A model generated the notes under the pieces. The model was not told where the DNA came from, did no database searches, and worked only from the letters and a program-made list of their open reading frames with translations. Positions 1 through 10,463 of a stretch of 64,000 nt of DNA are shown here, piece after piece. The first letter of the stretch is position 1. Every line of letters begins with the position of its first letter. Made by a program: the position numbers and the translations under genes. The stretch is from Cercis canadensis (taxonomy: Eukaryota; Streptophyta; Magnoliopsida; Fabales; Fabaceae). The stretch is taken from NCBI GenBank assembly GCA_003255065.1, contig QAOA01005801.1:1593540-1657539 (forward strand), written 5' to 3'.

Positions 1-2048
1 TTGTGAAAAAAATGTTGGATTTAAGTGAGATAGTGCTCAAGAGAAAGCTTTTCAAACACTAAAGGATAGGTTGTGCAATGCTCCTTTACTCCAATTACCT
101 AACTTTGAGAGTTCTTTTGAGATTGAGTGTGATGCATCAGGGGTAGGAATTGGGGCTGTTCTTATGCAACAAGGGCATCCTATTGCATACTTTAGTGAAA
201 AGTTAAATGGTGCTTCTTTTAATTATTCTACTTATGATAAAGAATTATATGCTTTAGTTAGAGCTTTGAAAACATGACAGCACTATCTAATGCCTAAAGA
301 ATTTGTGATTCATTCGGATCATGAAACTCTTAAGCATTTGAAAGGGCAATTAAGGCTTAACAAAAGGCATGCACGTTGGCTTGAATTCATTGAATCTTTT
401 CCTTACATGATCAAGTACAAGAAAGGAGCTGAAAATGTGGTGGCTGATGCACTTTCAAGGAGGTATGCACTTATCTCTATGCTTTCTTGTAAATTGCTTG
501 GATTTGATCAAGTTAAAGACATGTATGCCAATGATGTTGATTTTGCTGATTACTTCCATGCTTGTGATAAAGGGGCTGTTGAGGGAATATTTAAGCATGA
601 GGGGTTTTTGTTTAAGGGTAACAAGCTATGTGTGCCTAGAGGATCTTTGAGAGAGCTGCTCATTAGGGAAGCACATGAGGGGGGGTCTCATGGGGCATTT
701 TGGTAAGCATAAAACACATGACACATTGCATGAGCATTTCTTTTGGCCAAACATGAGGAAAGATATGGAAAATTTCTGCATTAGGTGCACAACTTGTAGA
801 CAAACTAAGTCTACCACTAAACCCTATGGTCTTTACATTCCATTACCTGTCCCCGATTCTCCTTGGATAGACCTCTCTATGGACTTCATCCTAGGATTAC
901 CAAGGACTAAACATGGTCATGACTCCATCTTTGTTATAGTAGATAGATTTTCTAAGATGGCTCATTTTGTAGCATGCAAGAAAACTGATGATGCTTCTCA
1001 CATAGCTACTTTGTTTTTCCAAAACATTGTTAGGTTGCATGGCATGCCTAGGAGTATGGTGTCCGATAGGGATACAAAATTTGTAAGTCATTTTTGGAGG
1101 ACACTTTGGTCTAGATTAGGCACTAAACTTCTGCATTCTACCACTTGTCATCCTCAAACGGATGGACAAACAGAGGTGACAAATAGGAATCTCACTAGTC
1201 TCTTAAGAGCTATCCTTAATAAAAATTTGAGAGCTTGGGAGGAGTGTCTTCCCCATGTAGAGTTTTCCTATAATAGGAAAGTTCACACTACCACTCGAGT
1301 GTCTCCTTTTGAATGTGCTTATGGTTTTAATCCTTTGACTCCTCTTGACTTGCTTGCTTTACCCATGCATCAAAGAGTTCATTTAGATGGGAAAAAGAGG
1401 GCTGAATATGTCAAACATTTGCATGCTAAGGTTAGAGCACAGATTAAAAAGACAAATGAGACCTATGCATCTAGGGTTAATCGCAACTGAAAGAAAATGA
1501 TTTTTCAACCTGGTGACATGGTTTGGGTTCATATGCGTAAGGAGAGGTTTCCTACACAAAGGAAATCTAAGCTCTTACCAAGAGGCGATGGTCCTTTTAA
1601 AGTCTTGCAAAGACTTGGTGATAATGCTTACAAGATAGAACTTCCAGGTAGTCCTTCTATTCACTCTACTTTTAATGTGGCTGACTTGTCTCCTTTTCTT
1701 GATGTAGGTACCTCGGATTTGAGGTCAAATCCTTTTGAAGAGGGAGGGATTGATGAGGATCAAGGAAGCATAGCCGAGTCCAAGGAGGAGTTGGTTGGGC
1801 CCTTGACTAGGTCTAGGGCAAAGCATCTTCAATTACATGTGGGAACGTTGATGAGACAAGCATGCAAGGAAGATGACTTGGCTTCAGAGAGCAGCAAGCC
1901 AAACTATGAGAAGTGGATCACTTGTGTTTCTGCCCAGATTGAAGCACACGGCCGTGTCCCCATTGAAACCAAGCCGTGTCTTAGCCGTGTAGCAGTAACA
2001 GAGGCAACTGAGTTACTGGAAGTCGAACACGGGCAAGATGAGAATTGA
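1..2048 (+). pseudogene. Ty3/gypsy pol fragment: RNase H, integrase (decayed)
   Basis: Remnant of a chromovirus-like Ty3/gypsy polyprotein entering from the left edge. In order: end of reverse transcriptase and RNase H (about 20-460, with the [14 protein letters not shown] motif), an integrase zinc-binding region (about 660-820, ending in CIRCTTCRQTKS), the integrase core (about 850-1330, with SMDFILGLP, SDRDTKF and QTDGQTEV blocks) and the integrase C-terminus (1497-1800, ending GPLTRSRAK). It is broken by a TGA at 275 where the family usually has Trp, a frameshift in a G run at about 679-686, and a TGA at 1488. No clear chromodomain is visible after the GPFKVL block. The integrase wording is closest to the CRM-type branch as I recall it; that lineage call is inference. 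It cannot make a working polyprotein. Confidence 0.9.
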
Positions 2049-2205
2049 ACACGGGCGTGTCCAGGCCGTGTCAATGGAACATGGGTATGACAAAGGGAAG
2101 AACACGGGCGTGTTTAAGCCGTGTCAAGTCACCCGAGACCTATTCGTCTCTGGAGGTAGAACACGGGCAGGATCTTGAAGAACACGGCCGTGTCACACTA
2201 GTGAC
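1940..2205. repeat. Cluster of ACACGG(C/G)CGTGT semi-palindromes
   Basis: Short copies of AACACGGGCGTGT or ACACGGCCGTGT recur at about 1946, 1971, 1985, 2026, 2047, 2065, 2102, 2119, 2160 and 2185. The copies at 1946-1957 and near 2185 are perfect 12-bp palindromes. They lie just behind the integrase end and run into the 3' noncoding part of the element. Some fall inside the open frame that continues from integrase, but the encoded peptide has no recognisable domain. Confidence 0.8.
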
Positions 2206-2735
2206 TCCTCCAAGTTGTATTTTGCTTTTGGAGCAATTTGTTTTAAGACTTATTAGTTTTCCTCCTAAACTATTTAAGGAGCAAAAGCCTTTGTCTTTAG
2301 CAACCAGAATTAAGAATTTGATAATTGAATTGAGAGTTTCTCTCTTGTTCTCTCCATGGAGACCTTAAGCCATCTAGGTGGATTCCTAGCATGGTGGACC
2401 TAAACCTTATCACTCTCCCCTTTCCCCAATCTAGAGTGTGGCAGTTTATTCACTTCTCCATCTTGTTCATGTTGATTGTTGATTATTTGGATTATGGAGG
2501 GTTAGTTAAGTTTTGCTGAAACTAGGTTGCCTAATTTGATAATCAAAGGTTTTCACCTAATTCTATTCATCTTTTTATTGATTTTCTATTACTTGACCTT
2601 ACTTGGGATCCTTGGCTAATTTGGATTGGATTTGGCTTGGTTCTTCAAGTGGATCCTTATCATTATGAAAATATTTTCAGGTGCTAATTTTGATCTAAAT
2701 TTTATTACAGATAACATTAACATAATATGATCTTT
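2206..2735 (+). other. 3' noncoding/LTR-like end of the gypsy element
   Basis: No gene seen. T-rich sequence after the pol remnant and before the Helitron fragment looks like the 3' untranslated and LTR part of the gypsy element. Neither a clean TG...CA end nor a target duplication could be placed, and the junction with the Helitron is somewhere near 2690-2740. Confidence 0.4.
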
Positions 2736-4094
2736 CATATATGTCTTCTTGTCAAACACGTGCATATCTTGAACTTAACAAAAAATATGAGATTGGAAAC
2801 AGGATCTACACATCCATAAACAGCTAAACTAAGTGAGTTCTCTAATTGGTTATTGAAGGTTGGCGATGGTGAAACAAGAGATATGAATGATGGTGAAACT
2901 GTTATCCAGATACCAGATGACATATCTCTTCCTTGTGGTCATAATCCAATACATGATATTGTGAACTCAACTTATCCAGGATTCATGACAAACATGCGAG
3001 ATCCAAAATATTGCCAAGAAAGAGCAATCCTCGCACCTACACTGGAAGTGATCAGAAAAATCAATGATTATATGGTATCCTTATTGCCTGATGATGAAAA
3101 GATATATTTGAGTTCAGACAGTACGTGCAAATCGTGGGGAAATGGACTAGACGGTGTGCATACACCCGAATTCCTAAATGGTATCACCCCGCCCGGCCTC
3201 CCAAAACACAGGTTAGTACTAAAGTTGGGCGTACCTGTCATGTTATTAAGGAACATAGATCAGCGGAATGGATTATGCAATGGAACGAGATTGATAATCA
3301 CCCAACTTGGGAGATATGTTATGGAGGGAAAAGTTATTTCTGGCATGCAATAACATAGGAGAAAAAGTGTTCATTCCAATAATGAATTTGACATCCTCCG
3401 ATAAGAGGTTGCCTTTTAGACTACAGAGAAGACAATTTCCCCTCCAGGTTTGTTTTGCCATGTCAATAAATAAGAGTCAAGGTCAACCTCTGTCGCATGT
3501 TGGATTATATTTACCAAAACCAGTCTTCAGTCATAGACAATTGTATGTGGCTTTTTCAAGGGTTAGAACAAGGAGTGGACTCAAGGTTCTGGCAATCGAT
3601 TCAAACGGGAGTTCCACAACAAGCATCACAAATGTTGTCTTCAAAGAGGTGTTCCATAAAATCACTCAAAATGGTATTACAAAAATTATAATATATCATT
3701 TCTATATGTACACATAAAATTCGAAGATTCAATCTTATACATTCTAATTATACCAATGTTGCAATTTCAGGATCAGAGCAAGTTCGTATAGACTTTGATG
3801 AAGACGATGATAGCCCAATTCTCAATCATACACAATAGGTAATTTTAATATAGCATTAACTTATTTTGAATTGGTGTAATGCACTTTTCAAAGTTTATAT
3901 GGATTCATGATTGATCATTTTAATATATTGCATCTATAGACTAAAATATGAAATCTAACATTTTTATATTTACTTAGCTAATAGTTATATAATTTATGCT
4001 TATATGATTACATAAATTCAATATCGCATCCCGTTGCCTAAGTCCCACGTCTTGCCGCCCAGTAGCCCGCGCATTGGCGCGGTAATAGTACTAG
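2700..4094 (+). mobile_element. Helitron, 5'-truncated
   Basis: The right part of a Helitron rolling-circle transposon: a decayed helicase C-terminus followed by a canonical 3' terminus (GC hairpin, then CTAG, then host T). The left end and the Rep/HUH domain are missing, apparently cut off where the gypsy remnant now lies. No 5' TC end was found. Confidence 0.75.
2740..3838 (+). pseudogene. Helitron RepHel helicase, C-terminal fragment
   Basis: C-terminal part of the PIF1-type (SF1B) helicase of a plant Helitron RepHel protein, which unwinds DNA during rolling-circle transposition. Visible blocks: LKLTKNMRL-like start near 2770, IQIPDDISLP (about 2897), GVPVMLLRNIDQRNGLCNGTRL (about 3229-3291), and the last helicase motif INKSQGQ...VAFSRV (about 3465-3570). 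The frame shifts near 3345 between the GLCNGTRL block and FIPIMNLT. A possible last exon follows TTTCAG at 3770 and ends with TAG at 3836-3838. The Walker A region and the Rep domain are absent, so it is non-functional. Helicase family assignment is secure. Confidence 0.85.
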
Positions 4095-4095
4095 T
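4067..4095 (+). other. Helitron 3' terminus (hairpin + CTAG|T)
   Basis: A perfect 6-bp stem CCGCGC (4067-4072) / GCGCGG (4077-4082) with a 4-nt ATTG loop is followed after 8 nt by CTAG (4091-4094) and T (4095). This is the standard plant Helitron end (hairpin, CTRR, insertion 5' of T). Confidence 0.85.
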
Positions 4096-5065
4096 ATTTA
4101 ATTAAAATGAAGTATTTCAAATACTTAAATTTATAAAATACTTTGTTTATATCCATTTATTATAAAAAGAGAAATTTAGCTCAAAATAAGAAGTACATTG
4201 AGTCAATTCGGCACAAACTCACTGAGTTAACTCGCACTCAGACTTAATATCAGCAAACTAAATGAGTTAACTCACCACAAACTCACTGAGTCATCTTGCT
4301 TAGATTAAGTGAGTGAACTCGCTGTCATTGTTAAAACACGCAACAAGCTTGATTCTCTTGTTTGAAAACTCTTGTTTGCTTGATTCTCTTTATTTACTTC
4401 TTGAGTTGCCAGTAGTTGACTTCCATTCTAGAATGAGTTAAGCTTCAAGCTCCATAGAGAACATCACAATTTTTGAGTGTGTTTGGTGAAAGGAGGAATA
4501 TGAAGGAGGAGTTGTTTGCATTGGTGGTGATGCTGGTGGTCGACGGCGGCAGTGCTGGTTGGCGGCAATGTTGGTAGTGCTGGTTGGAGAAATGATGGTG
4601 AACAAGAGGGAGAGGAGAGGTAGCCTCGGTGAACAAGAGGAAGAGAGAAAATGAATTTGAAATTCACTATTTTGAGATTTTAAAAATCATTAAAAAAATA
4701 CACTAGAATTTTGAAAGTACTTTAAAAAATTACTCAAACAAGATAATTTAAAATTAGCATTTCAAATACACTCAAAAAATACATTACACTCTACAAATAT
4801 CTCATCCAAACACACTTTAAGAGAATGAGAAATAACACTTGATACTTTAATCTTTTAGAAGAACACCCGAATTAATTGCGGTGTGTGCTTATGTAACAGA
4901 CTGTAGAGTTTGCTATGATCTTTGGATGATAAATTGACATAGCTTCTATAGAATTGAGCTTGTAAATAGTAACACCCTAGTTAAGACTAAATTTGGTAGT
5001 GGTTGTGATTTTCAAAAACTGTTTTCTAAAATTTAATGACAAATTATTTCTATTTAGTGCATGTC
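4096..5065. other. Intergenic, no gene seen
   Basis: AT-rich. At 4195-4330 the phrase CACAAACTCACTGAGTTAACTC recurs in diverged tandem form. A GGTGGT-rich stretch at 4500-4640 opens a short frame on the reverse strand that resembles nothing and is judged chance. Confidence 0.5.
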
Positions 5066-5243
5066 GACTAGTTATTTGGCTTGAGGAGAAGGGGCTCTGG
5101 TCGTGTAAGCAAGTGGTCTAGAATTCGAGCTCTTGTGGATATAGCAAACTTTTTTTTGGAGAGGTCTCCGCTTTAGCACTCGACAGTAACTTGTGGGATT
5201 AGTCCTAAGCAAAACTTGGGGATACCTTGGAAAAAAAATTATA
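5066..5243 (+). mobile_element. Degenerate tRNA-derived SINE (Au-like)
   Basis: A tRNA-like head (GGGCTCTGG near 5090, B-box-like GAATTCGAGCTC near 5122) is followed by a poly-T spacer and a tail of the form GTGGGATTAGTCC...CTTGGGGATACCTTGG and an A run. That head/spacer/tail layout matches plant Au-type SINEs as known from the literature. It is diverged, and neither the A box nor flanking target duplications could be placed with confidence. Confidence 0.5.
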
Positions 5244-6139
5244 ACTATTCTATAATAATATAAGGATAAAAAAAATAAAAATATATTTTGAGTGTGACAC
5301 CCAGGTGTCTCTTTCTCTCTTTAAAATACCATAACATGCACTGAGTTATGATTTTTGTTGTTGTCGTCGTTGTTACTAAGGAGCCCTGAGTTTTGAAGTA
5401 GTAGGTTGAAGGAAGTTCTCCGTCCTATGTGGCTATGACTCTGAATTTATCTTCTTCTTTTTTTAAAAAAAAATTATTACATTATGATAAAAAATTTATT
5501 ATAAATTATTTAAACTTTTCATAAATTACATTTAGTAACTTGATAATGAGCTACTATATATTTGTAAGTTATTTTTTTATTTTAGTTATGATTTTGAATT
5601 TGAACATGAAACTGTACAAATTTTAAGAACAATTTTAGTATCACTCAATCATAGACAATTTAGTTATATATTGATAAGTTTGTATAACATGTGATAAATG
5701 ACTAACTTGGATATCTTGGATTCAAACATTCAAGAGTACTGGAAGCAATAACTTTTTGGAAAGTTTGATCCAAGTAGGGGAGCGTTAGTTTAAGCATGAT
5801 CTCCAAGATAAGTTATTTAATCCCAATAGTTTCTCTTAACACTTTAATTAATGGAAGTTGTCTGTTCTAGCAATGATGATGTTGCCCTTTTACACATTCA
5901 CTTCAGCATCTCAGAGGCACGTTTGCACTCAAAAGTGTGAAAGTGATCCTTTCCTTTTAATGGCAGTTGGGTTCTAATCTCACCAGTAGTGAGTGGAATC
6001 CCAAATAGTGTCTCTTCTTAGATGGATGTGATCCTTTAATCTTTTACAAATTGCTTTCAAGGAACCCATTTGTCCGACAAATCTGGCCCAGTTATTGTGA
6101 CCCATAAAGTAACAAGGACTAATGATATTTCTAGCAAAN

Positions 6140-6170
<31 letters not shown>

Positions 6171-7522
6171 AGGACCACTGATATTTGCATAAAACAACAA
6201 TAAAGGAGTAATGATGTAAAATATAATATAAACTTTTAGCTGTAATGTTTTACAAAATATAAATTCCACTAATTTTATTTATAATTCTTTTCCTATCAAA
6301 TTCAGATTCTACTATAGTACAACTTTTGTGTGGAATTGTAACATAAATTTGTTCGATCAATTTATCATTTGTTAAGTAACATGTGAGAGGCCACGAGCAA
6401 TAGCTTAATCAATTATGTACCTTTTTAAGATGTGAGATCAAATCTTAATGTATTTATTTTTGATGGTTATGAAATTATTATAATAGTAATATTGACGACT
6501 TAAATATTTGGTTTTTTTTTTTTTATTGTTATAAGAGAGTACAATTAATTAATGTGTTATGAAAAGGACAGAGAAATATACTGCAAAAATCTTAAAAATA
6601 TATATAAATATACATTATAATGTAAATATTATATCTCTAAAAAAAAAAGTAACATGTGAGGAGTAACGTATATATAAGATTATGTCCCTTTAAAGGTATA
6701 TATGATTAGTTCAAGTTGTGATCCAATTACAAGACACTCATAATAAATTAAGCTTTATAGAAGGACCATCAATTTGTTTTTTCGCATAAAAAAAGAGTAG
6801 AGAGAATTTGAATAAAAGTATAGATAAATGATAAATTCATATAAATTTTATATATGCAAATTATAACGTGATAGAATTTTAGCAGAATAGATGTTATTCA
6901 GTTATTCCTGTGGAACATATATTAGATTTTTAATCCCAAGTAGATTACATGATTAGTATAGTCAATCTTTTACTAAAACTTGGATTAATTGTGTCGAATA
7001 ATTTGGATCATACTTTGGTTTAGGCCATTGTGATATTTTGTGTTGTTGGTCTTAATTATGCACTTAAACCTATCTATAGGTGGGTGACTTAAGTGTTTGG
7101 TCACAAAACCATTTTGTTGTGCCTCTTGACCAATGGTCATTTTGTGATGTCTAATGATTATGGTGAGAATGTTTACTCACCATGACTACTGGAAATCATT
7201 GGATAAATCACTAATTATGAAGAACAACAAAAATGTCTCTAAGAGTAAAGGTGCACACATTAATCATTGGGATCATAAAATAACACTATTGATCATGAAA
7301 AAATACAAATGGCTGCTCGTCGTCAGGAACTATAAATGGCTACAATTGTGCCACTTACATTTTCTTGGGCAATTTCATTATTTTACATTTTTGTACAATA
7401 CACTACAGTATAAAATCACCTTCGTCACCTAGTAATAAATATTATTATTTGACTTACCAAAAATAATTGTCTATATTTGTTTCATATTCTAAGTTTCGTA
7501 CTTAGTTGTCATTCAATTTAAT
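5244..7522. other. Intergenic, AT-rich, no gene seen
   Basis: Low-complexity AT-rich DNA upstream of the P450 gene. It contains one undetermined base at 6139 followed by 29 A residues (6140-6168). The short frame at 7154-7432 has no recognisable domain. Confidence 0.5.
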
Positions 7523-7529
7523 TATATAT
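7523..7529 (+). promoter_or_regulatory. Possible TATA box of the P450 gene
   Basis: TATATAT-like stretch about 210 bp upstream of the P450 start codon, followed by a pyrimidine-rich TCTCATCCTTTC and then a leader-like sequence with TTCTTCTCTTTCC. Position and context fit a core promoter; AT richness makes chance occurrence possible. Confidence 0.3.
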
Positions 7530-7736
7530 CTCATCCTTTCAATTGCTCACTAGAGCCAAATAAGAAACTAGTCAGTTTCTTCTCTTTCCAATGGTTCTTC
7601 TTCATTGAAAAATCCTAAGCTGGCCATTTATGGGTTTTTTCATCTGAATCTTTTCCCCACCTGATTGATTATCACTCAGAATAATCTGAAGTCTCCATCT
7701 CACTTGTCAAACCTCAACAACCAGAGGCCTAACCCA

Positions 7737-9696
7737 ATGAATCTGGGGATGCCTTTCTTTGTCTTAATTTCATTCACTTTACTTTCAGCTTTCCTACTCT
7801 CAAAATTTCTCTCAAAGGGGAAAAGGAAAAACATTCCCAGAGGGTCTTTGGGGTACCCCATAATAGGAGAGACACTTAGTTTTCTAAAAGCACAGAGGCA
7901 AGACAAAGGTTCTATCTGGCTGGAAGAAAGAATATCTAAGTATGGTCCTGTGTTCAAAACTTCCTTAATGGGTTCCCCAACAGTGTTCATTATTGGACAA
8001 GCAGGAAACAAATTTATCCTTGGTGCCCAAGAAGATGTTTTTGCTGCTAAAAAACCCATGACCCTGCAAAGAATACTTGGAAAGCAAAGTATGATGGAAT
8101 TCAAAGGATCAAGGTAATAATCTCCAACTACATCTCATGGCTATATTTGTTTGTTTAAATGCCTATAAGACATTTAGGCTCTATTTAGATAAGTTATCAA
8201 AATAGTGTCTTATAGTAGAAGCTTGTATTGAATCAAATCCTATTAAATAATGGCACTTTGAAATAGGTTGTTTAACTTTTGGATGTAGAATCTGATAAGT
8301 GGTTTTGGAATAATAGTACTATAGTAGGAGTTTGGCTGCATAGTTGTACAACAATACAAGTGCCGTTAAAAATGCAAACTCGAGATTGTTTTAATTTATT
8401 ATGCAGGTACAGATTGGTCAAAGAGGCAATGGTGAGCTTCTTGAAGCCTGCATGCCTTCAGAACTATGTCAAAGAGATGGATGAATTGGTGAAGGCGGTA
8501 TTACTAAGAGAAACCAAAGAGAAAGAAACCATTGGAGCTGTGGTTTTAATGAAGAAACTTACCTTTGACATGGCATGTAACATATTGTTTGGTATTAAGG
8601 ATGACTACACTAAGGAGGCTTTGTTTGAAGATTTTAGTATAATCTTAAAGGCAATTCATTCTCTTCCCATAAATTTCCCTGGTACCACATTTTGGAGAGG
8701 CCTAAAAGCAAGAGCAAGAATTGTTAACAGGATGCTTCCTATTATGAACGAAAGAAGAAAGGAACTTGTAGAGGGAAGTCTAAGCTCTACAAATGATTTG
8801 CTCTCCTGCTTGCTTGCACTAAAGGATGAAAATAATCAACCTCTGGCTGATGACGTAATTACTGACAATATTGTTATGTTCGTGATTGCAAGTCATGACA
8901 CTTCTGCCAGTCTTTTGAGCTTGATGGTATGGAAGCTAGCAAAAGATCCTGAGATTTACAAGAAAGTTTTACAAGGTAACACTGATTCCTTAAACAAACT
9001 ATGCTATTGCTTGCCATTAGTTCCCACGTCCAAAATGAAGGATTAGTAATGCTTCTTTGACTGTTTTAATTGCTTAATTGCTTTATGCAGAACAAATGGA
9101 CATTATAAAGCAGAGGGAAGGAGCAGAATACAGGCTAACATGGGCAGAGATACAAAAGATGAAATACACATGGAGAGTTGCTCAGGAGTTGATGAGGATG
9201 ATCCCTCCTCTTTTTGGTGCCTTTAGGAAAGCAGTTAAAGATATTAGCTATGCTGGATATGACATTCCAAATGGTTGGCAGGTGAGTTTTCCATCCCCCA
9301 AAATTTCACAAATTAGTCACGTTTATCTTTCTTGCCAATTTAGTCTAATGTTTAATTGGGTTCTGGTTTAAGGTATATTGGACAGCATATGGAACGCATA
9401 TGAAGAATGATATATTTGAGAATCCGCACAAGTTTGATCCATCTCGTTTCGAGAACCCAACGAAGCCAATCCCTCCCTTTTCTTACATTCCTTTTGGTGC
9501 AGGGCTTCGTAGCTGCATAGGAAATGAGTTTGCAAGGGTTGAGACCCTGACTACCATTCACAACCTTATAAATATGTATGAATGGTCACAAGTGAACCCA
9601 GAGGAACTCATCACTCGTCAACCAATGCCATATCCATCACTAGGTCTCCCAATTAAGATCAAACCCAGATATAACATGTCCTCATCTTCTTATTAA
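7737..9696 (+). CDS. Cytochrome P450, CYP85 clan, CYP716/CYP718-like
   Basis: Four exons: 7737-8113, 8407-8975, 9091-9281, 9373-9696; all introns are GT-AG and the frame is continuous, giving 486 aa, normal for the family. It is a membrane-bound monooxygenase of the endoplasmic reticulum: N-terminal anchor about residues 5-25, basic stop, Pro-rich hinge [12 protein letters not shown] (34-45), I-helix ASHDTS (287-292; Ser replaces the usual Gly), K-helix E348-R351, DPSRF (401-405), and heme loop [10 protein letters not shown] with Cys427. The ATG at 7737 is the first in the open frame and precedes the anchor directly. Its overall wording is closest to CYP718, a single-copy relative of CYP716 triterpenoid oxidases; the substrate is unknown. 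No stops or frameshifts; likely functional. It is convergent with the next gene. Confidence 0.9.
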
Positions 9697-9775
9697 TTCT
9701 GCATGTGTGCATATTAGCCTGTAACTATGGTAAAGAAGAGTGTGTTTGATAAATCTTTTGTGATTCTTACTAAAA

Positions 9776-9781
9776 AATAAA
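9776..9781 (+). terminator. Possible poly(A) signal of the P450 gene
   Basis: AATAAA about 80 bp after the stop codon, in an A-rich context preceded by TTTTGTGATT. Plant near-upstream elements are loose, so this is a plausible rather than proven signal. Confidence 0.35.
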
Positions 9782-10463
9782 TAAAATAGCTCATCCTCCA
9801 CTTATAATCTTACCCTATTTACTCGATGTGATTGATGTTTGAGTCTAATATTGAATTATTAGTATGCTTTTGAGGATTACGTTTAAAACCAAGGAGGTAA
9901 AATTGTAAATAAACTAACAATGTTTTCCTATGGAAAGATCACGGTAGTTGGCGGAGAATGGAGGGTCATCAGAATATGCCTCGCTTGATGGGGAAAAAGC
10001 CAATGGCGTTGTTGTCCAAGATATTCACATAGTAATATATAGTTGGAATCAAATGGCCGGCAGGCCTTGACTTGATTAATTAACAATTCCAACAAGTTGT
10101 CCTTATCTTGGTTAAAAAGTAAATAAATAAATTAGAAGGCATCAGATTCAGAGATAAAAACAAAGGAGAGCAATTAAATGAGGCGAGTGTTTCAAACCCA
10201 GCCAATTAACCTAATTATTAATTCTTAGTAAGGTAACTTGCTTCTTGTGCTATATATGCAAGAGAGGACAGAAAGAGAGAGTGAAACAGAAAGAAATGAA
10301 ATGAAATTAATCAACAAATTAATAAAGCTAACATGTATATATATGATAAAGTCAAAGGAAAATTAAAAACAGTGAAAGAAAGAATTAATTAATACAATGC
10401 AGTGATGAGTATATAAGGTTTGATAAGTAATTGAAAATGAATGAAATAGGTAGGTAGAATTAT
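9782..10463. other. Intergenic between convergent genes
   Basis: Holds the 3' flanks of both host genes. The part at 10255-10310 is purine-rich (AGAGAGGACAGAAAGAGAG), i.e. CT-rich for the reverse-strand gene, and may be its 3' UTR. No other gene seen. Confidence 0.5.

Noticed and set aside
4445..4667. Reverse-strand Pro/Ser/His-rich frames
   Set aside because: Low-complexity GGTGGT-rich DNA read backwards; no start context or domain.
5090..5135. Functional tRNA gene in the SINE head
   Set aside because: Only a weak B box; no cloverleaf could be drawn.
7665..7736. N-terminal extension of the P450 frame
   Set aside because: The frame opens with TTG at 7665, not ATG; the ATG at 7737 sits directly before the membrane anchor.
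7700..8104. Long reverse-strand frame over P450 exon 1
   Set aside because: Shadow of the coding exon; no domain and no continuation.
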